Assembly: GCA_018660465.1 (NCBI GenBank)
Contig: JABJKH010000073.1
Span: forward strand, 1 to 42,481
Direction of reading: 5' to 3'
DNA: 42,481 nucleotides
DNA from: Rhodospirillaceae bacterium
Lineage (GTDB): Bacteria > Pseudomonadota > Alphaproteobacteria > Rhodospirillales > JABJKH01
Below, one piece after another: positions 16,480 to 26,657 of the stretch; the stretch's first letter is position 1; every line of letters starts with the position of its first letter. The notes below the pieces were generated by a model. The model ran no database searches and had not been told where the DNA came from. It saw only the letters and a list, made by a program, of their open reading frames with translations. A program made the translations under genes and the position numbers.

Positions 16480-17850
16480 GTGAACGAAATACGCATCTTA
16501 TCGCCGACGGGCGTTATCGGATCGGGCTTTCGCGAAGAATCATTCCAGCGAGGCGTCGACCTAAACCCTCATTTCATCGCCTGCGACGCCGGCTCCACAG
16601 ATGGTGGCCCGGCTTTTCTGGGTGGCGGCGTCCCACATTTTGCCTGGGAAGGAACCAAGCGGGACCTGCGGCTGATGATGCTGGCCCGTCATGAGTTGGG
16701 TATTCCCCTCATTTTAGGGTCCTGTGGTACCGGTGGCGGAGATGCAGGTTTGGCATGGATGCGGGAGATCGCCCTCGAAATTGCGCGCGAGGAAGGCCTT
16801 AAATTCAAGCTCGCCTGCGTGCATAGCGAACAGGATAAAGACTACGTGAAGCGCCGCCTCAAGGAAGGCCGGATCGAACCCTTACACCCAGCCCCCCATT
16901 TTGACGAAGACACCATCGATCGCGCCACCCACATCGTTGGCATGATGGGGCCAGAGCCTATTGCCGCCGCGATAGAGGCCGGGGCGGATATGGTGCTGGC
17001 GGGACGGGCCTCAGACACGTCCCTGTTCGCCGCTGTTCCGATGATACATCAGGCCAACATGGGTCTCGCCTGGCATTTGGCCAAGATCGTCGAATGCGGG
17101 GCCGCCTGTGTGGTTCAGCGGAAACGTCCCGATAGCGTCTTTGCGTGGCTGCGGGAAGATCATTTTGTCATCGAGCCGTTGGACCTCGATAACCGCTGCA
17201 CACCACAAAGCGTTGCCTCGCATACGCTGTACGAGAACGCAGACCCTTTCTTGATTACAGAACCCGGTGGCACCATCGTCACCACGGATGCACGCTATGA
17301 GGCGGAGACGGATCGTTCCGTGCGGGTCACAGGGTCGCGGTTTGAGCCTGCGGATCGCTATTCGATTAAGCTGGAAGGTGCTGAGCGCGTGGGGCATCAG
17401 TTCGTCATCATCGGCGGCGTGCGTGATCCCTACATTTTGAAGCAACTGGACAGCTGGCTTGAACAGCTTCTGGAGCGCTTTAAAGAACGGGTGATGGATT
17501 TATTCGGCGACGATGTTGGCGATGATGATTATTCGATCGTGCCGCGTGTCTTTGGTCGGGATGCGGTGATGGGGCCGCTAGAGCCCACGCCAAATGTAGG
17601 CCACGAGGTCGGGATTATATTTGAACTCACCGGACCCGACCGTCAGATCGCCCATGCCCTGGCGCAGACGTTTTCGCACTTGGCGCTGCATTTCCCGATC
17701 CCTGAATGGCAGGGGTTGATTACCGGTCTTGCCCAACCCTATACGCCGGCAGAATTGGATAAGGGTGAGGTCTATCGCTTCTGTGTTAATCACGTGGTTT
17801 ACCCAGATGATCCGTGTGAGATGTTCCGAACAGAATTTGAGGAGGTTTAG
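16480..17850 (+). CDS. AtuA-family (DUF1446) protein
   Basis: A 456-residue member of the acyclic terpene utilisation AtuA family, whose biochemical function is not firmly established. The sequence shows the conserved opening SPTGVIGSGFREESF, then ACDAGSTDGGPAFLG, LILGSCGTGGGDAG (about 78-91), GPEPIAAAIEAGADMVLAGRASDTSLFA (about 157-184) and later GRDAVMGPLE. The glycine-rich motifs suggest nucleotide or CoA binding, but that is inference. GTG start with GGAGGGGG a few bases upstream. It abuts the DUF4387 gene, its usual partner (in some genomes the two are fused). Confidence 0.9.
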   Translation: MNEIRILSPTGVIGSGFREESFQRGVDLNPHFIACDAGSTDGGPAFLGGGVPHFAWEGTKRDLRLMMLARHELGIPLILGSCGTGGGDAGLAWMREIALEIAREEGLKFKLACVHSEQDKDYVKRRLKEGRIEPLHPAPHFDEDTIDRATHIVGMMGPEPIAAAIEAGADMVLAGRASDTSLFAAVPMIHQANMGLAWHLAKIVECGAACVVQRKRPDSVFAWLREDHFVIEPLDLDNRCTPQSVASHTLYENADPFLITEPGGTIVTTDARYEAETDRSVRVTGSRFEPADRYSIKLEGAERVGHQFVIIGGVRDPYILKQLDSWLEQLLERFKERVMDLFGDDVGDDDYSIVPRVFGRDAVMGPLEPTPNVGHEVGIIFELTGPDRQIAHALAQTFSHLALHFPIPEWQGLITGLAQPYTPAELDKGEVYRFCVNHVVYPDDPCEMFRTEFEEV

Positions 17851-18159
17851 GTGGCAAAGTTAGGCGACCTCGCAAAACTGATCCGATCCAAGAACGCCGG
17901 TTCGTTCTGGCTTACGTTCGATATCATGTTTGATGATGAGGAAAGCTATCGGAGAGTGATTGAGTCCAAAGCTGTCACGCCTAAATCTTTCGCAGCAATC
18001 TATAAGGTGGCCTTGGACGAAATTAAGTTCGTCCACCATGACGCAGCACGCGCGATAAAAATTTCCATTCCACGCCCAATATTTCAGGGAGAGGTCGAAG
18101 ATGCCGACCTTTACGGGGGGCAGCAATATGGTCCTCTCGTTGAAATTGAGGTGGCTTGA
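17851..18159 (+). CDS. DUF4387 (AtuA-partner) protein
   Basis: A 102-residue protein with LAKLIRSKNAGSFWLTFDIMFDD at its N-terminus and DAARAIKISIPRP...DADLYGGQQYGPL near the end, the hallmarks of DUF4387. It starts with GTG directly after the AtuA stop codon (TAG-GTG), with GGAGG in the AtuA tail as ribosome-binding site, so the two are translationally coupled. In other genomes this domain is found next to or fused to AtuA, so a stable complex is likely. No catalytic residue set is known. Confidence 0.88.
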   Translation: MAKLGDLAKLIRSKNAGSFWLTFDIMFDDEESYRRVIESKAVTPKSFAAIYKVALDEIKFVHHDAARAIKISIPRPIFQGEVEDADLYGGQQYGPLVEIEVA

Positions 18160-18180
18160 ATGCCGCCGAAGCCCCTTGTC

Positions 18181-18209
18181 TTGACCCTTCTAGAGTCGGC
18201 AAGTATGTT
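18181..18209 (+). promoter_or_regulatory. Probable sigma-70 promoter of glyQS
   Basis: TTGACC and TATGTT are separated by 17 bases, about 35 bases before the glyQ start. A second -10-like TACAAT lies at 18219-18224. Confidence 0.55.
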
Positions 18210-18243
18210 CCGCCTTTCTACAATAGTTTAAGCACCTCGCACC

Positions 18244-19134
18244 ATGGCGAACGCACCCGATAAATCGACCTCATTTCAGTCGCTAATTTTGTCGTTGCAG
18301 ACATTTTGGGCGGATAAGGGCTGTGTGTTGTTGCAGCCCTATGACATGGAAGTGGGTGCTGGCACATTCCACCCGGCGACGACTTTGCGCGCACTCGGGC
18401 CAAAACCTTGGAAGGCGGCGTATGTGCAGCCATCGCGCCGCCCGACAGATGGGCGCTATGGCGAAAACCCAAACCGGTTACAGCATTACTATCAGTTTCA
18501 AGTGATCTGGAAGCCGTCACCCGAAGACAGCCAGGGATTGTATCTGGAAAGCCTATATCACTTGGGCATTGATCCAAGTCTCCACGACATCCGCTTTGTT
18601 GAAGATGACTGGGAGAGCCCAACCTTGGGTGCGGCGGGTCTCGGCTGGGAAGTTTGGTGCGACGGCATGGAAGTCAGCCAATTCACTTATTTTCAGCAGG
18701 TTGGTGGGTTTGAATGCAATCCTGTGGCGGTGGAACTAACCTACGGCCTCGAACGCTTGGCGATGTACATCCAGGGGGTCGAGAACGTTTACGACCTGGA
18801 TTGGAACGGCGAAGGCGTGAAATACGGCGACGTGTTCCTTCAGGCCGAAAAAGAATATTCCGCGCACAATTTTGAATTCGCCAATACCGACGCCTTGCAG
18901 CGCCAATTCACGGATGCCGAAGCCGAGTGCATGTCCTTGTTGGAGCACGACTTGGCTTTGCCCGCCTACGATCAATGCATCAAGGCGAGCCACAGATTTA
19001 ACCTGTTGGACGCCCGCGGTGTAATCAGCGTAACCGAACGCGCGGCCTACATTGGTCGCGTCCGTGCCTTATCCAGGGGGTGTTGCGAAGCCTGGTTGAA
19101 GTCTCCCGAAAATTCCCAGGGGGTGGAGGTCTGA
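18244..19134 (+). CDS. glyQ: Glycine-tRNA ligase alpha subunit
   Basis: Catalytic subunit of the bacterial alpha2beta2 glycyl-tRNA synthetase. The 296-residue protein starts [37 protein letters not shown] and contains [20 protein letters not shown] (motif 2 loop region) and the [19 protein letters not shown] glycine-site segment, all diagnostic. Length and motifs are complete. The gene is followed one base later by glyS. Confidence 0.98.
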   Translation: MANAPDKSTSFQSLILSLQTFWADKGCVLLQPYDMEVGAGTFHPATTLRALGPKPWKAAYVQPSRRPTDGRYGENPNRLQHYYQFQVIWKPSPEDSQGLYLESLYHLGIDPSLHDIRFVEDDWESPTLGAAGLGWEVWCDGMEVSQFTYFQQVGGFECNPVAVELTYGLERLAMYIQGVENVYDLDWNGEGVKYGDVFLQAEKEYSAHNFEFANTDALQRQFTDAEAECMSLLEHDLALPAYDQCIKASHRFNLLDARGVISVTERAAYIGRVRALSRGCCEAWLKSPENSQGVEV

Positions 19135-19135
19135 T

Positions 19136-21286
19136 ATGCCGGAACTCCTGCTAGAACTGTTCAGCGAAGAAATCCCGGCCCGCATGCAGGCCCGTGCAGC
19201 GGACGATCTCAAGAGGTTGGTGACGGAGGGGTTGAAGAAAGAAGGCCTGGAATTCAGCGAAGTCAAAGCCTTCGCAACACCCCGGCGGCTCGCCCTGGTC
19301 ATCGATGGTATTCCTGAGAAACAAGCCGACGTTAGCGAAGAAAAGCGCGGACCTCGGACCGATGCACCTAAACAAGCCATCAATGGTTTTCTCGGGTCCG
19401 TGGGCTTGACCTTGGATCAAGTCGAACAACGCGAGATGCCGAAGGGGACTTTCTATTTCGCAGTGATTGAGAAGAAGGGCCAAGCAACGTCCGATGTACT
19501 ACCGGGCATTCTTCTCAACGCGATCAAAGCTTTGCCTTGGGCTAAATCGCAGCGTTGGGGGAATTCGACCTTCCGTTGGGTTCGGCCCCTTCATTCGATT
19601 ATTGCTCTGTTTGACGGTGAGGTTCTTGAAGGCGGGATTGAAATTTCCAATAAGGAAGTTTCTGCAGAGACACATGCGGATGCGCCAACCCATTGGAAGG
19701 CCATGCAGGTTCCCCTTACCATAGACTTTGGCGACCTAACCTATGGTCACCGTTTCCTGGCAAGTCCATCCATATCGATCCAGGTTAAAAACTTCGCCGA
19801 TTACGAGGCAAAGCTCCGCAATGCACATGTCATGCTGGACCCCGCCGAACGCCGGGCCTTAATCAAGGAAGAGTCTGATAAGCTGGCGGCTGGCGAAGGT
19901 CTAAGCGTTCAAGAAGATACGGCGCTGTTGGCAGAAGTCGCGGGTCTGGTTGAATGGCCTGTCGTTCTGATGGGGCAAATCGATGATGAATTCATGGAAG
20001 TTCCGCCGGAAGTCCTGACCTCCTCCATGGCCAAGCACCAAAAATATTTCTCGTTGGAAGACAAAGACGGCAAGCTGGCGCCTCGCTTTGTTGTGGTCTC
20101 CAACATGGTGGCCAGCGATGGCGGTGATGCAATTCGCGCAGGTAATGAACGGGTACTGCGCGCACGGTTGTATGATGCCAAATTCTTCTGGGATCAGGAC
20201 CGAAAGCAGAACCTGCTGTCCCGTGTCGCCGATTTGGAAGACATTGTTTTCCACGCAAAAATGGGCAAGTTGACGGCCAAGGTTTACCGGGCGGAAAGAC
20301 TGCTCAAGCACATCGTACCTCAAATTGAGGGGGCCGTCATAGAAGACGCCCATCGCGCCAATCGATTGTCTAAAGCAGATTTAACCACGGGCATGGTTGC
20401 TGAGTTCCCGGACTTGCAAGGCGTCATGGGTCGATACTACGCCCTGCACGATGGCGAGAAGCCAGAAGTCGCGGACGCCATCGCCGAGCACTATTCGCCG
20501 TTGGGACCAGGCGATACCTGTCCGAGCAAGCCCTTGAGTGTGGCCGTAGCATTGGCGGATAAGATCGACACCTTGGTTGGTTTCTTCGCCATTGACGAAA
20601 AGCCGACTGGTTCCAAAGACCCCTTCGCGCTACGCCGTGCGGCGTTGAGCGTGATTCGATTGATCGTAGAGAATAATTTGCGCCTGCCTCTTCAAGATGT
20701 CTTCAAGGCGGCTCATTCGCATTACGAAGACTTGGTTACTTCTGATCCTGATGCCGTGGCGGGCGACGTCCTCAGCTTCTTCGCCGACCGTCTGAAAGTT
20801 CACCTGAAAGACAAAGGCGTGCGGCACGACTTGGTTTCGGCCGTGTTCGCCCTGGGCGGCGAGGATGATTTGGTGCGGCTTTTGGCGCGGGTCGAGGCGC
20901 TTTCCAATTTCTTAGGCACCGACGATGGCGCAAACTTGCTGACGGCCTACAAGCGCGCTGCCAATATCTTGCGCATTGAAGAGAAGAAAGACGACAAAGA
21001 ATACGCGGGCGTTGCCGACTCGGGGGCCTTGGAACAGGACGAAGAACGAGCCTTGTTCGATGGATTGACTGCGGCCGAAGCCGAAATCGCCACCGCGCTA
21101 AAGGGCGAAAATTACGAGAGTGCTATGAAAATATTAGCAAATCTCAGGGCGCCTGTGGATAAGTTTTTTGACGAGGTAACCGTCAATTGCAATGACTCGA
21201 ATTTACGGGTAAACCGACTTCTACTTTTATCACAAATTCGCTCGGCCTTGGGTGGCGTTGCGGATTTTTCATTGATCGAGGGTTAA
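19136..21286 (+). CDS. glyS: Glycine-tRNA ligase beta subunit
   Basis: tRNA-binding subunit of glycyl-tRNA synthetase, 716 residues, near the family's usual length of about 690-700. It opens [17 protein letters not shown], continues with [17 protein letters not shown] and an [16 protein letters not shown] segment, and has the HD-like central region [31 protein letters not shown]. The C-terminal helical anticodon-binding domain ends with [29 protein letters not shown] lies within the end of glyQ, so both subunits are made from one message. Confidence 0.98.
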   Translation: MPELLLELFSEEIPARMQARAADDLKRLVTEGLKKEGLEFSEVKAFATPRRLALVIDGIPEKQADVSEEKRGPRTDAPKQAINGFLGSVGLTLDQVEQREMPKGTFYFAVIEKKGQATSDVLPGILLNAIKALPWAKSQRWGNSTFRWVRPLHSIIALFDGEVLEGGIEISNKEVSAETHADAPTHWKAMQVPLTIDFGDLTYGHRFLASPSISIQVKNFADYEAKLRNAHVMLDPAERRALIKEESDKLAAGEGLSVQEDTALLAEVAGLVEWPVVLMGQIDDEFMEVPPEVLTSSMAKHQKYFSLEDKDGKLAPRFVVVSNMVASDGGDAIRAGNERVLRARLYDAKFFWDQDRKQNLLSRVADLEDIVFHAKMGKLTAKVYRAERLLKHIVPQIEGAVIEDAHRANRLSKADLTTGMVAEFPDLQGVMGRYYALHDGEKPEVADAIAEHYSPLGPGDTCPSKPLSVAVALADKIDTLVGFFAIDEKPTGSKDPFALRRAALSVIRLIVENNLRLPLQDVFKAAHSHYEDLVTSDPDAVAGDVLSFFADRLKVHLKDKGVRHDLVSAVFALGGEDDLVRLLARVEALSNFLGTDDGANLLTAYKRAANILRIEEKKDDKEYAGVADSGALEQDEERALFDGLTAAEAEIATALKGENYESAMKILANLRAPVDKFFDEVTVNCNDSNLRVNRLLLLSQIRSALGGVADFSLIEG

Positions 21287-21307
21287 GGTTAAAAGGATTA
21301 CGACGTT

Positions 21308-23986
21308 ATGACCAAGTGGGTATATGCGTTCGGAGATGGCAAGGCCGATGGCCGCGCAGAGATGAAGGAATTACTAGGTGGCAAGGGTGCCAACCTAGCG
21401 GAAATGAGCAGCCTTGGGCTGCCGGTCCCGCCTGGATTCACCATCACCACCGAAGTCTGTACCCATTATACCAGTCATGATGATAGCTATCCTGAGGAGC
21501 TTAATGCCCAAGTCGAGGATGCGTTGAGCGCGATTGAGAATGCTCTTGGCACTAAATTCGGCGATACGGAACAGCCGCTGTTGGTTTCGGTGCGCTCGGG
21601 TGCGCGGGCTTCCATGCCTGGGATGATGGATACGGTCCTGAATCTAGGACTCAACGACGCGACGGTCGAAGGCTTGGCCAAGGCCAGCGGTGACGAACGG
21701 TTTGCCTACGATAGCTACCGTCGGTTTATTCAGATGTACGGCGACGTGGTCTTAGGGGTCGAGCACTATAACTTCGAAGAAATTCTCGAAATCCATAAAG
21801 AAGACCAAGGCTATTCTCTAGATACAGATATGACAGCTGACGACTGGAAGACGGTCGTTAAACAGTTTCAGGCGAAGGTTCAAGAGGAACTCGGCCGTCC
21901 CTTCCCGCAAGACCCCACCGAACAACTTTGGGGGGCAATCAGCGCGGTCTTCGGCAGTTGGATGAATCAGCGCGCAATTACCTACCGCCGCTTGCACGAT
22001 ATTCCTGAAAGCTGGGGGACTGCGGTTAACGTTCAGTCAATGGTATTCGGCAACATGGGCGATGACTGCGCGACGGGCGTTTGTTTTACGCGTAATCCCT
22101 CAACTGGCGAAAACGCGTTCTATGGCGAATTCCTGATCAACGCACAGGGCGAAGACGTGGTCGCGGGAATTCGTACACCGCAATCGCTGACCATTGTTGA
22201 GCGTGAAGCCGGCGGCTCCGATATGCCCTCCATGGAAGAGGCGATGCCGGAGTCTTATAAGGACTTGGTTGCCGTCCGTGAGAAGCTTGAAAAGCACTAC
22301 ACTGACATGCAGGACATGGAATTCACCGTCCAGCAGAACAAGCTGTGGATGCTGCAAACCCGCAACGGCAAGCGCACGGCAGCAGCAGCCATCGCCATTG
22401 CGGTTGATATGGTGAAGGAAGGGCTGATCGATAAAAAGGAAGCCATTCAACGTATTGATCCGGCTTACCTGGATCAAATATTACACCCAAGGCTCGATCC
22501 TGACGCGCCGAGGCAAATGTTGTCCCGGGGCTTGCCTGCATCGCCGGGGGCGGCCTCTGGCCAAGTTGTGTTCAGTGCAGAGGATGCGGAATCCTGGGTC
22601 GGCCGGGGCCGGAAAGTTATCCTGGTCCGGATTGAAACCAGCCCCGAAGACATCGGCGGCATGCACGTTTCCCAAGGCATTTTGACCACCCGTGGCGGCA
22701 TGACCAGTCACGCCGCCGTGGTCGCGCGCGGCATGGGCATTCCTTGTGTTGCTGGTGCCGGTGATATTCGCGTTGATTACAATGCGAAGACATTGATGGC
22801 GGGTGGCGAAGTCCTGAAGGAAGGCGACATTGTTACCATTGATGGGGCCACCGGCGAAGTCATGCTGGGCAAGGTCGCCACCATCCAGCCCGAACTTTCG
22901 GGTGCGTTTGGCGAGCTGATGGAGTGGGTCGATGAAATCCGCACCATGGGTGTGCGTGCCAACGCAGAAACCCCCTTGGATGCCGCAACAGCGCGCAAGT
23001 TTGGCGCCGAGGGCATTGGTCTCTGCAGGACAGAACACATGTTCTTCGATGCTGAACGCATCATCCACATGCGCGAAATGATATTATCGGAGACCGAGGA
23101 AGAGCGCCGGACCGCCTTGGCGAAATTGCTGCCCTACCAGCGCAAAGACTTCACGGAATTGTTCACCATTATGGAAGGCCTGCCGGTAACGATCCGTTTG
23201 TTGGACCCACCATTGAACGAGTTCTTGCCCCATACCGAAGAGGACATGGCGGAAGTCGCGGAAGCCACGGGCCTAGACATAGCCGCTGTAAAAGCGCGCA
23301 AACATCAATTGGATGAACTAAACCCAATGCTCGGCCATCGTGGTTGCCGCTTGGGGATTACCTATCCTGAAATTTACGAGATGCAAGCCCGTGCTATTTT
23401 TGAAGCCGCTTCCGAAGTCGCTAAGAATGGCAAGTCTGTGCTACCCGAAGTGATGATCCCGTTGATCGTTACCAAGGATGAACTTGATATCCTAAAAGCA
23501 ATTGTGGACCGAGTGGCGGGTGAGGTGAAGGCGGAAACCGGCACCACCGTTGACTATATGGTCGGCACCATGATCGAACTGCCACGTGCGGCGTTGAGAG
23601 CAGGTGAGATTGCCGAGACAGCTGAATTCTTCAGCTATGGCACCAATGACCTGACCCAGACGACCTATGGCTTGTCACGTGACGATACTGGCGCGCTGAT
23701 CGAAGAATTCTGTCGCCAAGGGATTTTTGAAATCGATCCGTTCATCTCCATCGACCAAGAAGGCGTTGGTGAATTGGTTCGTGTCGCAACCGAACGGGGT
23801 CAGAAAACCCGCCCTGATATCAAGCTCGGTGTTTGTGGGGAACACGGCGGCGACCCCGCATCGGTCAAATTCTTCCAGGATGTCGGATTGACCTACGTCG
23901 CATGCTCACCTTACCGGGTGCCGATTGCTCGATTGGCAGCAGCCCAGGCGGCACTAGATTTCGAATCGACGAAGGAAGACGCTTAG
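21308..23986 (+). CDS. ppdK: Pyruvate, phosphate dikinase
   Basis: Interconverts pyruvate, ATP and phosphate with phosphoenolpyruvate, AMP and diphosphate; it can serve gluconeogenesis or glycolysis. The 892 residues contain an N-terminal ATP-grasp domain (LLGGKGANLAEMSSLGLPVP near the start), the phosphohistidine domain with the catalytic His in GGMTSHAAVVARGMG (about 463-477), and the PEP/pyruvate barrel with ELNPMLGHRGCRLG, SYGTNDLTQTTYGL and GVCGEHGGDP (catalytic Cys). All three domains are intact. The glyQS-ppdK adjacency is frequent in Rhodospirillales-type genomes. It is convergent with the methyltransferase gene seven bases away. Confidence 0.98.
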   Translation: MTKWVYAFGDGKADGRAEMKELLGGKGANLAEMSSLGLPVPPGFTITTEVCTHYTSHDDSYPEELNAQVEDALSAIENALGTKFGDTEQPLLVSVRSGARASMPGMMDTVLNLGLNDATVEGLAKASGDERFAYDSYRRFIQMYGDVVLGVEHYNFEEILEIHKEDQGYSLDTDMTADDWKTVVKQFQAKVQEELGRPFPQDPTEQLWGAISAVFGSWMNQRAITYRRLHDIPESWGTAVNVQSMVFGNMGDDCATGVCFTRNPSTGENAFYGEFLINAQGEDVVAGIRTPQSLTIVEREAGGSDMPSMEEAMPESYKDLVAVREKLEKHYTDMQDMEFTVQQNKLWMLQTRNGKRTAAAAIAIAVDMVKEGLIDKKEAIQRIDPAYLDQILHPRLDPDAPRQMLSRGLPASPGAASGQVVFSAEDAESWVGRGRKVILVRIETSPEDIGGMHVSQGILTTRGGMTSHAAVVARGMGIPCVAGAGDIRVDYNAKTLMAGGEVLKEGDIVTIDGATGEVMLGKVATIQPELSGAFGELMEWVDEIRTMGVRANAETPLDAATARKFGAEGIGLCRTEHMFFDAERIIHMREMILSETEEERRTALAKLLPYQRKDFTELFTIMEGLPVTIRLLDPPLNEFLPHTEEDMAEVAEATGLDIAAVKARKHQLDELNPMLGHRGCRLGITYPEIYEMQARAIFEAASEVAKNGKSVLPEVMIPLIVTKDELDILKAIVDRVAGEVKAETGTTVDYMVGTMIELPRAALRAGEIAETAEFFSYGTNDLTQTTYGLSRDDTGALIEEFCRQGIFEIDPFISIDQEGVGELVRVATERGQKTRPDIKLGVCGEHGGDPASVKFFQDVGLTYVACSPYRVPIARLAAAQAALDFESTKEDA

Positions 23987-23993
23987 TCACCTA

Positions 23994-24647
23994 TTATCGA
24001 CGGACAAAGATGGTCCATTCGTCTGGGTGGTAATCGTTGAGAAGTTGGACATTGGGTGAGAGTTCTTGTTTGCAGAACTCAACGTAGGGACCGGACGTTG
24101 CGGTATAGAGGGCCGAGTCTGCTGGCATGCTTCCCGCGTTCAGAATGTTAAAGCCTAATCCCTTCCGGGTTTGCATCCATAAATCGACGAGGCTCGCACG
24201 GATGTAGTCTTCCCAATCTTTGATCGGGGTATCGCTCATCATACTGTAGGTCCCGCTGGCGATTGTATAGTCTGCCGATTGGTGGGCGATCAATGCTTGG
24301 GTAAAGCGGGCATTCGGATCTTTAATTCGGGATTCGCATTTCTTAATCATTTCCTCAGAAATATCGATGCCAAAGTAACGAAACGGCTTTTTCATTTTGA
24401 GCTTTTTGAGGAAGGTATAGTAGGCACCGTAGCCACAGCCAAAATCGTTAACGCTGAAGTCGCCATTCTGGGCATCTTCGCCAAACAGCGTCGTCAGAAT
24501 TCTAAAGCGTTGAACTTGATTGTCCCGGCTGCTCCAATACACACCCTTGGCTTGCGCACCGTATTTCTTGACTCTTTGATCATAAATGACCGCCACAGGG
24601 GCTAGAATTTCGGGCGCTTTTTTTAGAGTTTCAGATACCATAACCAA
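23994..24647 (-). CDS. Class I SAM-dependent methyltransferase, substrate unknown
   Basis: A 217-residue Rossmann-type methyltransferase. SAM-binding motif I reads DFGCGYGAYYTFL (about 64-76), with the acidic residue of the next strand in YFGIDISEEMIKKCE (about 89-103). A late SGTYSMM segment corresponds to the strand 4 region. The C-terminus PNVQLLNDYHPDEWTIFVRR is typical of small-molecule or lipid methyltransferases of this shape. It lies 17 bp downstream of the ygfZ-like gene on the same strand and may be cotranscribed with it. Substrate not predictable. Confidence 0.82.
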   Translation of the reverse strand: MVMVSETLKKAPEILAPVAVIYDQRVKKYGAQAKGVYWSSRDNQVQRFRILTTLFGEDAQNGDFSVNDFGCGYGAYYTFLKKLKMKKPFRYFGIDISEEMIKKCESRIKDPNARFTQALIAHQSADYTIASGTYSMMSDTPIKDWEDYIRASLVDLWMQTRKGLGFNILNAGSMPADSALYTATSGPYVEFCKQELSPNVQLLNDYHPDEWTIFVRR

Positions 24648-24664
24648 TTAATTCCAAGTGTGAC

Positions 24665-25555
24665 CTAGAACTTAGCCCAAAGTGGTTTCTGAGGTGTTAA
24701 CCGAACGCCATCGGCAAAAAACTCTGCGCTAGGTGTTTCCAGATATTCGAGCCGCATGAGGGCCAGTCCTTGGTCATTTGAGGCAGAGCGGACTTCGCCA
24801 GCTTCTTTGTCACCGACCATGATCAGCGTACCTTCAGGTGGGGGTGTGCCGTCAAATTGAACCGGGATTAATCTCTTTTTGATTAAGCCACGGTGCTTGG
24901 TTCGGGCTGTCAGTTCCTGGCCAATGAAGCATCCTTTGTCCCAATCAACGCCGCCCAGTTCATCAAATCCGTTTTCCAGCAAGATGGCTTTTTCGACAAC
25001 CATATCGCGGGACCCGTCCGGCAGGCCCAGGCTTATGCGGTGTGAGTCGTACACATCAACCGACGCTTCTGAGAATCCCAGGTCCTCGATAACAGAACGG
25101 GCTTGGTCCGTCGGTAGGATGGCGCGGGCTCCCATCTCACTCAAACGAGGATCGGTATAAACGATGCCGTCGCCGAGGACCTTGGCAGAACCAAGTTCGG
25201 TCGGAAGCCCAAGCGTGGACAGGGCGTCTTCACCGTATAAAGCCATGACACAAAATTCTTGGCTTTCATCGCCAAGATCGACTTTCGAGCGGAGCTTGTA
25301 CATTTTAAGTTTGCGGATCAGACCTTCGAGTCGGCCGCCTTCGCTGTCCAGAATATACGTGTCGTGACGACGGGCCATGAAGAAGTCATACAGAAACTTT
25401 CCTTGCGGTGTCAGCAGTGCGCCATAGGCCGAATGTTCGCCAGTGACTTTTTCTACATCATTGGAAACGAGCCCTTGCAGGAAAGCAGCGCTGTCTTCGC
25501 CGCCAACAGAGATAACGCCGCGACGGTCGAGAAAGGTAAAATTAATATCTGTCAT
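24665..25555 (-). CDS. ygfZ: YgfZ/GcvT-like folate-binding protein (Fe-S cluster protein repair)
   Basis: A 296-residue tetrahydrofolate-binding protein. YgfZ homologues (IBA57 in eukaryotes) support assembly or repair of some iron-sulfur enzymes. The diagnostic motif K-G-C-F-I-G-Q-E is at about residues 207-214, and its Cys is the essential residue of the family. The GcvT-like fold is seen in FLQGLVSNDVEKVTGEHSAYGALLTPQGKFLYDFF near the N-terminus. The protein starts right at the domain, with no signal peptide. It is divergent from the glycosyltransferase operon. Confidence 0.92.
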   Translation of the reverse strand: MTDINFTFLDRRGVISVGGEDSAAFLQGLVSNDVEKVTGEHSAYGALLTPQGKFLYDFFMARRHDTYILDSEGGRLEGLIRKLKMYKLRSKVDLGDESQEFCVMALYGEDALSTLGLPTELGSAKVLGDGIVYTDPRLSEMGARAILPTDQARSVIEDLGFSEASVDVYDSHRISLGLPDGSRDMVVEKAILLENGFDELGGVDWDKGCFIGQELTARTKHRGLIKKRLIPVQFDGTPPPEGTLIMVGDKEAGEVRSASNDQGLALMRLEYLETPSAEFFADGVRLTPQKPLWAKF

Positions 25556-25697
25556 GCGATTCTTGTAGTCTATTTAGGGTCGGACCTTCAAGCCTGCTAG
25601 TACCCTTGGCTCTTGCAAGTTTAGGCCTTCGCCGTATAAAAGCCGACAGGGGAAAATTTCAAGGCCAATTGGCAAGGAAGACAGGCACAAAATAGCC

Positions 25698-26657
25698 ATG
25701 AAGCTATTGTTCATTACCGCAACCCGGGTGGGAGACGCCGTGTTATCGACAGGGCTGTTGAACCATCTGATTGAAAGCAACCCCGGCATTCGTGTGACCG
25801 TTGCCTGTGGTCCGGCTGCGGTTTCCTTGTTTGAGGCAGTACCAAACGTAGACCGGGTGATTGGAATTGAAAAAAAGACGTTGTCCCTGCATTGGGCAAC
25901 TCTTTGGACAAAGTGTTTTGGGCAGTTCTGGGATGTCTTGGTCGATCTTCGTAATTCCTCTATGTACTACGCACTTTTGGGCGGTAAGCGCTATCACATG
26001 ACAGGTAGCAAAGAACCTGTGCATCGGTTGGTGCAATTGTCCAAGATTTTGGGGCTGGAGAATAATCCGCCCTTGCCCAAGCTTTGGACGGGTCCCCAAC
26101 ACGAAGATGCCGCCGTTCAGCATATACCAGATGGCAACCCCGTGTTGGCCCTAGGGCCGACGGCCAACTGGCGTGCCAAAACCTGGCGAGCGGAATTTTT
26201 TGCAGAATTAATGGAGCAGCTTACAGGCCCGACGGGAATTTTGGCTGGGGCGCGGGTGGCGGTGTTTGGCCATGAATCAGAACGAGAAATGGCGGAGCCG
26301 CTGATCAAAGCTATACCTGAAGAACGCTGTTTGGATTTGATCGGCCGGATTGATCTTCTCACTGTGGCGGCATGCCTGAAACGCTCCGATCTTTATATCG
26401 GCAATGACTCAGGCTTGATGCATCTTGCTGCTGCCGCAGGAGTGCCGACGCTTGGACTGTTTGGCCCCAGCAAGGAAGAACATTACGGCCCCTGGGGAAC
26501 GCATTGTGGCGTGGTGCGGACGAAGCAATCGTACGACACTGTCTTTCCGCCTGGGTTTGATCACTTAACGTCAGATACGTTGATGGACGGCCTGAGTGTT
26601 AACGCGGCTGTCGAGGCCGCGACGACTCTTTGGCAACGGACTAAGGAGGCAGCGTGA
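25698..26657 (+). CDS. Glycosyltransferase family 9 (heptosyltransferase-like)
   Basis: A 319-residue GT9 enzyme of the ADP-heptose:LPS heptosyltransferase group, expected at the cytoplasmic face of the inner membrane. It starts MKLLFITATRVGDAVLSTGLLNHL, as these enzymes do, and carries the donor-site segment DLYIGNDSGLMHLAAAAGVPTLGLFGPS at about residues 230-257. It is first gene of a five- or six-gene overlapping operon for surface polysaccharide or lipid core. The sugar donor is inferred from family only. Confidence 0.9.
   Translation: MKLLFITATRVGDAVLSTGLLNHLIESNPGIRVTVACGPAAVSLFEAVPNVDRVIGIEKKTLSLHWATLWTKCFGQFWDVLVDLRNSSMYYALLGGKRYHMTGSKEPVHRLVQLSKILGLENNPPLPKLWTGPQHEDAAVQHIPDGNPVLALGPTANWRAKTWRAEFFAELMEQLTGPTGILAGARVAVFGHESEREMAEPLIKAIPEERCLDLIGRIDLLTVAACLKRSDLYIGNDSGLMHLAAAAGVPTLGLFGPSKEEHYGPWGTHCGVVRTKQSYDTVFPPGFDHLTSDTLMDGLSVNAAVEAATTLWQRTKEAA

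Noticed and set aside
22481-23068. A 195-codon minus-strand frame inside ppdK
   Set aside because: Lies wholly inside an intact, motif-complete ppdK and shows the composition of a shadow frame.
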